A stretch of DNA of 64,000 nt from the NCBI GenBank assembly GCA_958496175.1, contig OY292278.1:20522001-20586000 (forward strand), given 5' to 3'. This DNA is from Sisyra terminalis (taxonomy: Eukaryota; Arthropoda; Insecta; Neuroptera; Sisyridae). Shown here one piece after another: positions 12,306 through 24,278 of this stretch; position 1 is the stretch's first letter; each line of letters begins with the position of its first letter. The translations under genes and the position numbers were made by a program. Below the pieces are notes generated by a model. The model was not told the DNA's origin. It worked only from the letters and a program-made list of their open reading frames with translations, and ran no database searches.

Positions 12306-13256
12306 GTTGAATTTGGATTATATTATTCTGTTTCCATTATTTTTTTTTGTTTCCGGTTCAATAGTATCCAGAAGTGATAACCAACCGCCCTACCACTGTA
12401 TCCCATTGCTTTTTTATAAATAAGTTTTAGATCTAAACAAATTAAATCTGACTACGAATATAGCAAAAATATGTATCTAGTCAAAGACAAGGAAGCCATG
12501 TGAAGACCTCATCATTTTTTTTATAGATTTTGAACAAGAGTGAAAGAATGGAAGTATTGGCTAAAAAGTAGCGTGTATATTTTATGACATGCATGAATTT
12601 CTTGGCAAATAAAAATTTGCTCTGAATAGAATACCGGCAAGCAATTCAAGGTGATGGTAGACATAGTTTCACAAAACTTGCCCACATATTCGTGTACCTA
12701 TACTTGACACTGACCTTTATTTGCTCTGCCTTCTACAAAGCAACTACCGGCTTATTTGGAGGGATTTTGTATCATATATTTTGAATTTCATAAAAATTGC
12801 ATTTTTTTTTAGAATTGAAGAAGAAAAAATGTAATATAATTAAATTTTTATACCAATTACTCGTTCATATATCTCTCATTTGTACTTTGGATGAGATAAA
12901 TAATTAATTTTCTCAGAATTATAATAGCGATTCCTTCAATGGTCACATTTGCAAATTAAATTGACCACAGAAAAAAGTATTTATCTATTTAATAGGCCTT
13001 GTAACAATAGAAACTAATAAAACTTTCTTTTATTGCTTTTTTTTCTTGTTCTTGAATTTCTTGATAAAATATGTGTAATTAATTGTCTGTTACACTTTTA
13101 TTTCACTTTGGCAATGAAAAATGCGGTTACGATTCGACCGAAATTTCGTGAGATGGTACATGGTTCCTCCTCAGCACATACCATAGTACACGTATAGTTG
13201 TATATATGAAGTATGATTGAAAGAGAAAATATTAAATAATTTAAAAAAAAAATTAC

Positions 13257-13492
13257 CCGTGTGACGATAACCATCGTTGACGAAACATGAACAAATTATG
13301 CGGAACTTTCTGAAAAGAAAAAGAAAAAAAAATTAGCAAGGTATGGCGAAAAAATTGCAAGTTTATTGTTTTTAGATCATTATTGCTGGTTATTGCCGTC
13401 GTGATGGCAATTTCCTCGTCCATCTCTACTAGTTTGCCCATAAGTCCATTCGTCCAAGATCCCCATATTTGTATAAGAAGATCATTGACCCG
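13257..13492 (-). pseudogene. Ionotropic glutamate receptor-like exon or remnant
   Basis: On the minus strand a good acceptor (pyrimidine tract then TAG ending at 13493) precedes 78 in-frame codons, and GTAATT follows at 13256. Residues 10-29 read WGSWTNGLMGKLVEMDEEIA; after these comes ITTAITSNNDLKTINLQFF. This follows the S1 ligand-binding half of ionotropic glutamate receptors and insect IRs, whose pattern is W-x-G-[ML]-[IV]-G-x-L-x(5)-[DE]-[IL]-[AG]-x(3)-x-I-T-x(4)-x-[VI]-[DN]-F-x-x-P-F. A later NLFMF may correspond to the region before the first membrane segment. The usual Arg of 'T-S-x-R' and the Pro of 'PF' are absent. No flanking exon with the pore or S2 half was found on this strand within the window. 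It may be an isolated relic, or one exon of a long-intron gene; a chance match is possible. Confidence 0.4.
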
Positions 13493-14418
13493 CTAAGATA
13501 TAGAGAGAGACGGCAATAAAAATCTGAGAAAAAGAACTATTTTTTTTATATATATTTTAAACGGAGTGTTTGCTTCCTCTTTTTGGCTTCTTCTTCGTCT
13601 AGATTCGCTCCTTTCAGATGCTGTATCTCAACTTCTTCTCGATCCAAGGTATTTTGTTTTATGGGTATTCAGGTCTTACAAAATAATTTTATCGGAGAGA
13701 AAAAAAGTAGGTAACGAAGAGCAATCAAGAGAAATCAATTTCGGGGGAAGTTCCAAATGCAAAGGTAACTGTCTTGCATAACATTGAAAGATCGGATCGG
13801 ATAATTAGACCAACAATGAAAATCTTTTCAAAGCGAACAAATCATGGATTACATTTGAATAATTTCAATATCAGTTGCTTCGTCACGTTTTACTCAATAA
13901 ACTGAAAAACGGGATAAACATACACTTAATTTAAATTGTGAATGAAAATCTCTAATAGACTTTTTTCATAAAAAATGGAATAATTAAAATGAAATTTTCT
14001 CTTGTGTCTATCTGTTTATTTATAAAGTGAAAATTTATTTTTCCACGCACAATGCTTTTGAGAATTAATAGATCGACGCAAATGCTTCGAATTAAATGAA
14101 ATTTTCTTCTCCACTCGATTGTCTTTATCTGATTGAATTTACTTGGATGAAAAAAAAATATTGCATGTATTAATGACGTGAAAAAGTCAATAGATCCATC
14201 AAAAATCGATTAGGTTCATATGTAATTAGAATCATTGCCGATTTAAGTACTTAATGTTTCATGTATTGTACTATTGTGTGCGATTTTGTAACAGTTAAAG
14301 ATAGTTTAGGCACAGACTATTGTTGTATATAATAAATGTTTACAAATCAAAGAAATAATAAAAAAACGGTAGCATCTCGTACTATCTTGGTTTTTCTAAT
14401 CAAGGTAAGTTTGAGTAC

Positions 14419-14663
14419 CAGTAGCGTCTTGCGGTGGGTGCCAAGGGGGCCGTGGTCCTGGGCGGCACATGAAAATGGAGCGACATATGGAAATTGATAA
14501 TCCCATAAAAGATGTTGTTTTGAGAAAAACACGAAGAGAACATTTTTCAGGAATTAAAGAATTTTAAGGTATTTTACTTTTTACCAATTTTACTAATGAT
14601 GAAAATAGAAGGCATCGAATTTTCGATCGGCCCCGGGTGGCGAAATCGCACGCTACGCTATTG
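14419..14663. mobile_element. Non-autonomous hAT-like element
   Basis: Left end CAGTAGCGTCTTGCGGTGGG and right end (complement) CAATAGCGTAGCGTGCGATT share the terminal CARTAGCGT. Flanks TTGAGTAC and TATACTAC agree at 5 of 8 positions, consistent with an eroded 8-bp duplication. The ends are GC-rich (GGGCCGTGGTCC, CCCCGGGTGGC), unlike the surroundings. No transposase is present. Confidence 0.55.
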
Positions 14664-14819
14664 TATACTACATATTAATGGAATTTAGGCTAAAGTATTA
14701 TAGGCTTTTTATAAATTTTTTATACTTACTTTAGCTAAGGATGCATAGAATTTTTGGTTTGGGGTTGCCTAAGCTTACTCTCACGAATTCTTCTAGTTCA
14801 TTAAGTGATAATTTATTTT

Positions 14820-14985
14820 TTTAAATAAGAAGACAATTCAGGTTGTTTAAGATCGGTTTTCTTTACTTAATATTTTTATTATTCAATTAGCTACGTTTCG
14901 TTACGTATCGTAACTTCCTCAGGCTTCTTGATTCACAAAAATAAAATATTTTCAATTTAAATTCAATAAAAAAATTTTAAAAAAT
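14820..14985 (-). repeat. Interspersed repeat with hammerhead-like core (copy B)
   Basis: Reverse-strand copy of the 5.8-kb repeat. On the minus strand it reads CCTGAGGAA, hairpin GTTACG-ATA-CGTAAC with a perfect 6-bp stem, then GAAACGTAGC. Homology continues on both sides (ACCGATCTTAAACAACCTGA; AATATTTTATTTTTGTG). Immediately beyond, at 14986-15012, a plus-orientation piece (AAGCTGAGATCTGAATTTTA) of the same family abuts it. This head-to-head arrangement is known for Penelope-like elements. Confidence 0.6.
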
Positions 14986-15033
14986 AAAAGCTGAGATCTG
15001 AATTTTATTATCTATTGTGATAATTTATCATTG

Positions 15034-15190
15034 ATCGCTTTATAACTACTAAGGTTTTCTTCTAACTATTAAGGGCGACTCTGGGGATAATAAAATTTCG
15101 TAAACGGAGATCCATTAAAAATCGCTCGTCACGAATTTCAAAACCATAAGACTATTAAAGCGATCACTTTAACCATTCGTCCATTAGTTT
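15034..15190 (-). repeat. SINE copy, diverged
   Basis: Reverse-strand member of the tRNA-derived SINE family. Recognised by ATCGCTTTATAACTACTAAG at its start, GGCGACTCTGGGGATAATAA in the body, and a degraded tRNA-like head ending near ACCATTCGTCCATTAG. A short internal duplication (CTACTAAGGTTTTCTTCTAACTATTAAG) is present within the tail. Confidence 0.6.
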
Positions 15191-16655
15191 AGTACAATAA
15201 AAATTCGAAAAATTCATTTTTTTTCAAATTTCAGACCAAAATCCAAAACTTTCTTTTGTTGATTTCTTTTGTTACAATCTATATAAGATTTTTTAGTATT
15301 AGCCTGATATCCCTGGCAACCCTTCAATTCTAGGATGTCTTCCAAAGCGTACTGAAATTTGTAATATTAAGTGATTCGTATAATATAGTAGTATTCGTTA
15401 GTTTGGTTACTATAAGTAATATAAATGTTCTACAAATGTTGTGGAAGAAGAAGAATTGACAGACCGAAGAAAAAATGAGTACCGTAACAGGCAAAGTGCC
15501 AAAAATTGCTTAAACCTGCAGAGTAGAAGATGTGATAGTGTTTTTTTTATTTCGTAATAAAGCAAACTTGTTATAAGCTTGATTCATTGTTATATAGCAA
15601 AAACTCCTTTAGATAATTTTCTAACACACTGGAAGTCAGGATATCGTGAGCCTGTGCATCTGGTTAGCTTTCCCAATAAGAAATCCTTTGAAAATCCCTT
15701 TCTCATATCGAAGGATCTTTTCATTGTTAACAAATACTTTCTTGCAACTAACCATATTTACCATAAATACCATAAAAAACAGTTACTAATACGTTTTTGA
15801 ATGTAGCAGCTGAAGAGTAGGTACAAAAATTAAAGGAATCCGTAAAAAAATGCATTAAAAAAAAATTTATTTTTAGCTTCAGTTGAAAGTCACGGAGAAA
15901 CCGAAATTTAGTTTTGGTGATAAAAGCTAGTTTCCATTGGACATTAATAGTTAAATATACTTTTTTTTGAGATAGAATTTGCATAAGACAATATAATCAT
16001 TAAACTATATGGTAAAGTAAGGGCTATTACCATAAATGTTTTGTATCACATGCAATTTACTAAGTTATAGTATATCATACAAATTTGCACTTGATACAAA
16101 ATTTCTCTGGTACCAACATATACATCTCTCTAACGTACGTTGCTAAATTTTATTTTTATAGAAATCTTTAGTTTTTATTTTTATTTAGAAGATGTATGTC
16201 TATGTAAGTGTAAATCTTCATAGGAGAAAAAACCATATTTAGACCTCAAAGATACTTTTTGGAAATACAGAAACTTAGTTTTGAATTTAACAACTCATAG
16301 GGATTTTGGATTAAAAATCAAAGTTTTTCTTAATAATTTTGATCTGATCTTTGTACAACGTTTCATCACCTTTCTGAACTTTATCAAGTACTCAATCTTA
16401 TATCATTGAAAGTCAACCGAAATGCGACGAAACGTTGTTCAAAGGTCTGTTAAATGTTAAAGCTGTTAAATTTAACGAAGAATGGACATTAACCGAGTAA
16501 ACTTACAAGTTTTGAATCATTAATTGTGTCTGATACAAAAAGCTAGTGATATTAATCTATTGCATATCTTTTTTTATTTTTTTTTAATCAAATTATAAGT
16601 GTACAATGTACATCCAAAACTAGTTTTTATAGGGAGACATATTTTTAATTTTTCG

Positions 16656-16808
16656 CGAATAAATCGGCCCATTATGAAAATTATGCCACAAAAGATAAAT
16701 TATACCATATTAGAATTGAATAAACAAAAAATCGCGAATAGAATAAAAACAAAGTAGAAAATACAGCGTTGCCAGATATAGACCAACCTAAAAGAACATG
16801 AGCCAATA
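16656..16808. mobile_element. MITE copy, truncated at left
   Basis: Shares with the complete copy at 53.7 kb the blocks AAATTATACCATATTAGAAT, ATCGCGAAT, AAAACAAAGT and GCGTTGCCAGAT, ending ACATGAGCCAATA. The left terminal repeat is missing apart from a TCGCGAAT remnant. Confidence 0.6.
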
Positions 16809-17273
16809 TTTTATATGATTTCTGCAGCAGACCGTGTACACTTCATGAATTTTCAATATATAAAAAGGATGCTAATTGACATTGTATTCAGATCCGCCTT
16901 GCAAGAAGCAAATTGACAACTCCTGATAGAATATAACAAAGACAACATATGCCTCTATCTTCGATTTCTTAGCGTACTATCAATATTTCAGATGCATTTT
17001 CGCCATTTTGAAGTGGTAGGGGAAAACATTTAAAATATATGAACCATTTATTTTGAAAGTGGCCTAAGTTCATTTCAAGAATAGTTCATATAGCAACTAT
17101 TTTTTGTAACAATAAATACATAAATTTCACAGTCAAAGAAGTTCTTACTAGTGTGTCGAAAATGAATATCATATCAATAATTTGTAAAAATTAATAGAAC
17201 AAATATCAGCATAATCTAGCCTATAAAAATAAATGGCTCATATATTTCTACCTAGGTACTAATCTAGTTTATA

Positions 17274-17357
17274 ACAACTCTAGGTATGGCAAGGGTTCCA
17301 TGATGAGGTAAAAACTTTCGTAAGGGTTCCACAAGAAAAAAGATTGGGAAACCCTGT
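17274..17357. mobile_element. Short hAT-like fragment between 11-bp direct repeats
   Basis: The 84-bp segment (AGGTATGGCAAGGGTTCC ... GATTGGGAAACCCTG) closely matches the 3' end of the hAT-like element at 8.45-8.53 kb. TCTAGTTTATA occurs directly on both sides (17263-17273 and 17358-17368), suggesting insertion as a deleted element or a repair patch. Confidence 0.5.
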
Positions 17358-18147
17358 TCTAGTTTATATACCCAGCTTATACATCTATAATGTTATTCTT
17401 GCAGCAGTCCTGCAATGTATTTTTACTTTTATTCGGGATAAATTTTTACAGGACAAACTTTTTTATATAGAGCTCAAGAATACGTTTTAAAAATATGACC
17501 ACTTAATTATGAATCATGTTTCAGGTATACTTAGTGTGAAAAAATGGACCTGTATTCCTTGTATTGTTGTACTGTATTGGTGAAGTTGCATTATAGTGGA
17601 TACAATTGTTCAAATGTTTTCCATAAATTCAAATTAACGAAGAGAAAAAAATAATCAATTTGCATCAAAAAGTCGTTATATAACTCTCAAAGCAATTTTT
17701 TTAAGTGGAAATTTCTTATGTATTAGCTTAGAGGTCAAGGTTGAGTGTTTTTTCAGTTATATTACTTTGGGTTAAAGAGCAAATTGGTATTAATAAAACG
17801 TTTGTTTGCTAAAACTTATCAAAAATAAAATATCAAGTGAAGATTGAGATAAGCTTTCAAAGGCTAAATTATTATTTTATTAAAAAAAGAAACAGATAAA
17901 TTAGATCAATTGTATTTGAATATTTTTCTGGTTTTTCTTAGAGAAAAATCGTGATGGTTTCCTTGGTCAATGAGGAAAAAAAGGCTAAAAGAGCGAATAT
18001 AGGGCGTGCGTTTGCCCGGTCTCGTAAGTTGTTGCCTCCTAACGGGGATTTTATATTCTCTCGAAAACGCCGACGTGTAATGTAATTTTATATCGAATCG
18101 AACGAACTTAATTAAAAATTTAAATTACCAAGCCTCGAAGAACTTAC

Positions 18148-18250
18148 CACGAATTATTTTGCCACTGAGACGTTTTCTTTAAAAATTTTTTCGTCTACGC
18201 GGCCCCTCGTCCTCAATCCTCTCGCTATCCACACTGGGCCACTTTACACA
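18148..18250 (-). other. Possible untranslated first exon with strong splice donor
   Basis: On the minus strand a GC-richer stretch (GCGAGAGGATTGAGGACGAG, GGCCGCGTAGACG) ends in AATTCGTG followed by a consensus donor GTAAGT at 18147-18142. No ATG-led frame is obvious. It resembles a 5' UTR exon and its promoter for a minus-strand gene. The nearest minus-strand coding signal is the receptor-like exon 4.7 kb downstream, but nothing proves they belong together. Confidence 0.25.
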
Positions 18251-20003
18251 TACCAAATCCGAAATTCCAAAAAAAAACCAAAAACTATTCACAGCATTAC
18301 CCAACAACAGAAATAAAATAATGAACAATTACAACATTAACAGCAATTATTTTTATTTAAAATGAAAACTTTTAACGCCCATCACAACCCGAACTACAAA
18401 CCAAAACACACATTTACACATACACGTACAATTATAATTACTATACAAACACTGATAACAGAATGTTTTCCACGGCTTTTCCCTCAAATTTTCCTCCGTG
18501 GCTTCTTCACAGTTGCCTCATGTTTGTGGTAATTAAATCGGCGAAAATATTAACTTAATAGTTTCATAGAAATTATTTAGTCGTGGCGACCAAGATTCAC
18601 CGATACACATACATAGAGATGGGGAAACTTTTATTTCTTGTACGTAGACCTTCCGTACTAATCGGACAACGAATAAAATACCTGACCGTGTTGTTGATTG
18701 GACAGAAACATGCAGGTAAAATTGGAGAGGAATAAACTGAAGAATGTGTCTTTTCTCTTTCTAACAACAACGAGTATGTATAAATTAAAAGAGAACAGCG
18801 AGTGAATCCACCTGTTACATCCAATATTAGTTCGGAATTTACACAACAGATGTCGCTTTACAAATGTCGAAGGCGTATAGGCAATCTCTGTACATTTGTT
18901 TAAGTGTATTTGCCAACACCTCTTACAATAAAGGAAGAGAAAATTGGTTTTAAGGTTGCTTAGAAGAAAATCACAAGTGAAGATAAAAAATTGAAATTAA
19001 TACTGTTGGTAGTCAATTGTTTGAGCCATGTCTCTGTAAAATTTCAATTCGATTTGGGACTTATTAATGAAGTAAAAAATTCGTTAAGTTGCGTAATTTT
19101 GAACCGCTTAACGCAGGGTAAATTGAGAAAATTATATGTGATCACAATAAACTCGTGATAGCTCTTTTCGTATAGATAAACTTTTTTTGAAAAATAGTAA
19201 TGCATTCTTTGAAATATTTTGCGTCGATCAATACATAAATTATTAACAATTGGGGATTTTTAAGCAAAATATTTCAACTTAAAAATAGAATCTTGTCAAA
19301 ATTCAATCCGTATGTATAAAAGCCTTTTAGAAATATCTTCAACGCCTATTATAAGTATAGAAAAATCCCCTTTTTTATAATTAACGTAAATATACTTCTT
19401 AAAATGTATTCTATTAAAATTAATTTATCATCATTAACGTAAGCTGTGCTTCAGCACAAAAAATTCCTCCTATTCAGCATATTAAAATTAACAGTTTTCG
19501 TGTCTTCATCTATTTTCCTGAGTGGTTGTTGTAGGTATTACTCAAGGTTTATAAAATACACAGGTGGCCTCATGCGCTATGTGACGTATCCCGAAGAAAT
19601 TCGTACATATCTTCAGACTGATTCAAATTTCAAAATTCTTCGTATGACGTCATATTTTTTTTTCTAATGGTGCAACCTGTGTAATTTATAAACCTTGGGT
19701 ATTACTGCCCCAATATTTTTACTATCCAATAAGGTTATCACATTTCTAAAGAATCGAGTTTTTCCGACGAGGCCTCTGCAAGTGTTCGCGATGTTTCCGG
19801 AAAAGTAAGTTCAGAGATGGAACATCTTAATTTTATCCAAATTGGTGTGGATTAAAAATTAGCAAAAGACAACAATCAAAAAGCAGGAGTCTTGTCAAGA
19901 TGTATTGTACTCTTTTCCACATCATCCATGGTGTAAAGTACTAGGCGCGTTTTTTTTACTAGGTATCCCCATGTAGGCCTAATCCACATATGTAATAACA
20001 AAA

Positions 20004-20600
20004 ACATTTCTCATTAAGCAAATTATACATTTCCAACCAAACAACATTCAAGCAAACTGTTAAAATCCCAAAGGATACAACATTCCGGACAACAAACGTT
20101 TGCCCATGCAAAGCATGATTGCGTTCTTTGAGTTTGCCATCAATGGGAAATCCAAATAAATTACGTAGAACAATGCTTGATTCGACTTGCACAATTCACA
20201 TAGGTCCCTAAAAAAAACACTTGTCTGTTGCAACTTAAAAACAAAAAAAAAATAGAATTTTCTTATGCGAATCATATATTTCTAGTCAAACAAAATTCCG
20301 GTAAACTGCTAAGGCCCCAAAGGACACAACGTTCCGAATAGCAAACGTTTGCAGCAGCAAAACAAGAATGCGCTATTTGAGTTTGTCATCAATGGAAAGT
20401 CCAAACAGCTTACATAGAAAAGAGCTTGATTCGACTTGAAGAATCCACAAAGATCTCTAAAAAAACCGCCTACTATTAAACGATTGCAACTTATTATGCA
20501 TTAAACATTTCGAACCCAATAACATTAAAGCAAAATATTAAGATCCCAAAGGATACAACATTCCAAACAATAGATTTATTCGCAAATTGAAATGAAAATA
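20004..20600. repeat. Tandem repeat, unit about 230-250 bp, about 2.4 copies
   Basis: CCCAAAGGATACAACATTCC at 20067 recurs as CCCAAAGGACACAACGTTCC at 20316 and again at 20545. The first two units also share AACAAACGTTTGC-like, GAGTTTGCCATCAATGG-like and GCTTGATTCGACTTG blocks in the same order. The third is cut short after CAAACAATAG. Copies differ by roughly 15-20 percent by eye, so the duplication is not recent. Confidence 0.8.
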
Positions 20601-21620
20601 TCGTAGAAAAGTAACGTCGGTAGATATTTATCTTAACAATAAAGCCACAACTAAAATAAAAAGTAGCTAACTTAAGAAACATGGACAATGGACATAGCTA
20701 AATACAAAAAAATCTGTAGAAGCTTTTTGTAGAAACGTGACATTGACGAGAAAAAAACAATTAAATAAAGATCGTTCTTTAGCAATGTATTCAATAATTT
20801 TTGCGATACAAACATAAGCCGTTAATCCAATTTTTTGTTAATGACATTAATTTTTCCTGATGCGTGTAATTTGCTATATCACAAATGAATATTGAAAATA
20901 ATCCTCAAGTCTTGGCTTACCAAAACACCGAACCCTTGGAATGAAAACACCAACACTGTTTTATTACCCCAAAAAAAAGAAGAGATGCCTTTTGCCAACC
21001 ATGCCTTCCTTCCCTAACCCTATCCAGTGAAAGAAATATTTATGTCCACGAATGAAATACCATTTTTTTTAGCCAGTTTTCAGTTGAGAAAATCGAAAAT
21101 TTAGGAAGTTCTACCCAAAAAAAATTTTTAGTGAAAATCGTGAAAATATTTTTTTTTGTATATGGACTGTTCGGGAACATATATCCTCCCCATCCCGATC
21201 TAGTGATAATCCTAGTCTAAAAGCTTGACTAGGTTTCAAAACTTTTTACTCGACAAATTTTGAATTATTGTTACTTGTTAGTATAGTTTGTATGTAAATC
21301 TATTAATTAATCCTTTAATTCATTTGTGATTTATATACTTCTATTGTTACATTTGTTTGTTTGAGTTGCCTATATGTCAACATGCAAAATTCGGTAACTT
21401 TTCTGGGTTGATAGTCGATGAAAAGAATTTACTATGTTATTCTATATACACTTATACCTACATATAATAACTATATATAAATATAATTATATAATTAATA
21501 TTAATATTAAATGAATAAAAATCCAAATAAATAATTATTAACTTTGAATTTTGGTCTTTTTATGGTTTCCTAAGGAAGATATCTACCGTATAAAAAAGGG
21601 TGCGTATAATATTTTCAATG

Positions 21621-21792
21621 CCTTAGTGGTACCGAGTGGCCAAGGTGACCACTCCGAAACCGGTAGGTATTGGGTTCGATCTATTTTTTCGAACAAATTT
21701 TCGATATTTCTCGAATATGGATTTTTATTAACCCTAGAGTCACTAAAAACCATAGTAGTTATCTATAGTTACATAGCGATAGTAAATAACAA
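21621..21792 (+). repeat. tRNA-derived SINE copy
   Basis: Head reads GTGGTACCGAGTGGCCAAGG then GGTATTGGGTTCGATCT (box B-like), followed by the family body ATTAACCCTAGAGTCACTAA and tail GCGATAGTAAATAAC. Box A is recognisable but altered. Confidence 0.7.
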
Positions 21793-22879
21793 TATATTTT
21801 TATAGTGACAATGTCAAACGATTCGTAAACTGTTCGAGTTTTAAATTTTTAATTTAATCTGGACAGGTTTTGTCAACTGTAATATATTTAGAGTTTACTT
21901 TTGTGAATTATATCACACAAATTAGACCATTTTGGGATCCAATAATTTTGGAAAATTAAAAACGTATATAATAGTGTCTGGCTAAAACCATGGGAACATA
22001 GATTTATGCAAATTAAATTTTTCAACTATTCCAGCTTTCCTAAGATATATGAATGTGATCATGTAATATATACATATATATTATTGTAATCCATTATTGC
22101 AGCTTTATATATCAACAAATTGAGAGATGAAATGTGAGATTGAAATACTTTTGGAATGCAAAATATCTTATAATACTTTACGATCTTTTAACCTGTTTAC
22201 CATAAACATAGATTTGAGCTATTTGTATTTTTCTGTATAAAGCATTATTATATTTTTTCTTTGATGAAAATGAATCAAATGAACTAAAAAAATATCTTTA
22301 TTAGTTTAATAAGGAGGTACTTACATTAAACAAGTATACTCAGTCTCGATATATCTAAGTGATTTTGCAGAAGATATTCAAATGAATAATATTGACTCAA
22401 TCACTAAGGAAATGGTAATTGAAAAAATACACATAGAATTATAAACATGCAAATTTTTTATGTCATTAAACTTTAGCGTTAAGAATGAACTCGTAAGACT
22501 TAAAATTCTGATGCAATTATTCACTTAACAATAAGCAATTAAGTCTCTATAATATTGCATTCATTAGGTGTACTTCACGCTTTGTGAAATCAAACGATAA
22601 ATTGATGATTATTACTGTTAGCAAAAGTTAGCGAAAATAATTTTTAATATGAAAGTTATATAAAATATTAAAACAAATCTATAACCTTGAAAGATTAAAA
22701 TCATTTCTTGATTGGTCATTTCCGTATTAGTCAACTGGGAGAAAATTACTTTAATTTCTTTATCCAAAAATATTAAGTATTTCCTTTGAACTTAAAAACG
22801 TGTGAGAGAAGACCTAACTAGAGATATCTTCGTAGAAGAAAAGGATTCGTACACTTAATATTGTAAAAGAGAACCTAGA

Positions 22880-23005
22880 AGACCCCAAGAAAAAAGGAAG
22901 AAGATGGATTGAAATTCTGGGGTTATTATAATAGTATTCTCTCTTTAGCCAAGGGAAGACAACATTAAAGGAAGAATTAAACTACGCGGGAAACCAAACT
23001 TGCTG
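22880..23005 (+). repeat. Possible retroelement-derived fragment
   Basis: A lysine/arginine-rich stretch (RRPQEKRKKMD in one frame) is followed by an ACTACGCGGGAAACCAAACT block. It resembles the interrupted segment at 27385-27426 plus 28091-28150 (CCACGCGGGGAATCTAAAGC). The two are probably copies of one old repeat, perhaps the 3' end of a LINE; I cannot name it. Confidence 0.3.
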
Positions 23006-24231
23006 TCAGGTAGAAAATAAGAAATAAAACATATTTGATTACTGAAATTATCAAAGTGAAATTAAAATTTGAAAAATTAATAGTTCATAACAATAGTTGT
23101 AGTTGATCATAATTACTAGTTGATAATTTCAGAAAACAGAAAACTCTTTGGGTTTTTCTTCTAATTTGTGATATTTTTGATTAAACCGATAAATCGTGGG
23201 CATTCATCAAACTGAGGGTTTCGGTTTGATTTAGGGTGTATTTAACCCTGTTAAAAACGCCATTTTAAATGTTCCAAAAACCCATTAGAACCCATTAGAC
23301 TAGACATCTAACCATTAGAATTAGAAGTCGTTTAAAATTATTAAACGCATTTTAAATGTAACGATTTCAAAATGCCTTTTTTAACATATGTGGTAAACAT
23401 AAAGTTGATCCGAGGATATTGTTCAATGATATTGAATATGATTCTAAAATGAATCAACAAACTACTTATATTTACTTATTTTTAAATAAAACAATATATT
23501 GTTTCAAATTTCTGAAACCAAAAACCAACATTGTTTTCCTAGAAATATTATAAATTCATTATTTTATTATTTTGATCAATTAAAACATATTCATCACGAG
23601 GGCCCTAAACCCTAAGTGCTGGTCTATTGATAGATTGCTAGGATTATTTTTATTTACAATTTCAGTCAAAACTTTTTTAAAATAATCGTTAAATGAGTCA
23701 CTATGATGTAAATGTTAATTATTCATCAGCGAACCCTCAAACAGTACCAATTTTATCGTAAGATTTGCTATAACGGATTATTTAACTAAGTCATGTATAC
23801 TTTAACAAATTCAAACTTAGTGTCACTCCTGAGCACTGTTGAAAATGCCGACCCAACACTGAAATTTCACTTAAAGTTTTAGTTTTGATATTTTATATTT
23901 CAGAAATTAAAATAACTTATTCAAATAATGCATGAAAATTGCATGAAATTTCAAGGATTATCTATTAAACAAAAAACGATTAATTAAAAGAATTAATTAC
24001 TAATATTAAGTAATTTTGCACAATTTTGTACAAATTTTGCCGCCCAGGGCATCAGCCCCAACTGCTTCTAAGAGGTACGTTTCACTAGGCACCCACAATG
24101 TTCGCAAGGTTCACAAAATCCTTTTCGGATTGCATCGGATGTTGTAAACCCTGTGAACGTTGTGAGCACCTTGTGGAACATACCGAAGGTATATAAAAAA
24201 AATAAAACCGTATTGTAATAAATAAATGAAT

Positions 24232-24237
24232 TTTATT
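24232..24237 (-). terminator. Polyadenylation signal of the mucin-like gene
   Basis: AATAAA on the minus strand, 42 bases after the TAA stop of the mucin-like gene. It is the closest canonical signal and gives a short 3' UTR. Confidence 0.6.
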
Positions 24238-24278
24238 TAAAAGAAAAATTTACGCCTTTAAGTTTCATTTTTCAGCTA

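Larger units (their letters stand above)
4946..13256. other. Gene-poor block with scattered repeats
   Basis: Apart from the repeats listed inside it and the GC-richer patch near 6.5 kb, this block is AT-rich sequence without a supported gene. Open frames of 60-95 codons here are long poly-Phe/Lys/Ile strings expected by chance in DNA of this composition. Confidence 0.55.
13493..24231. other. Gene-poor block upstream of the receptor-like exon and downstream of the mucin gene
   Basis: Contains the repeats, MITEs and possible 5' UTR exon listed separately. Otherwise it is AT-rich sequence in which I see no supported gene. A GA/AG-rich coding-like minus-strand frame at about 13570-13650 (reading LDREEVEIQHLKGANLDEEE) lacks any splice or start context and is left uncalled. 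Confidence 0.5.

Noticed and set aside
13566..13781. Plus-strand 71-codon frame next to the receptor-like exon
   Set aside because: Low-complexity Leu/Phe/Ser content from a CTTCTT tract; no family features. The complementary strand reads charged residues but lacks exon boundaries.
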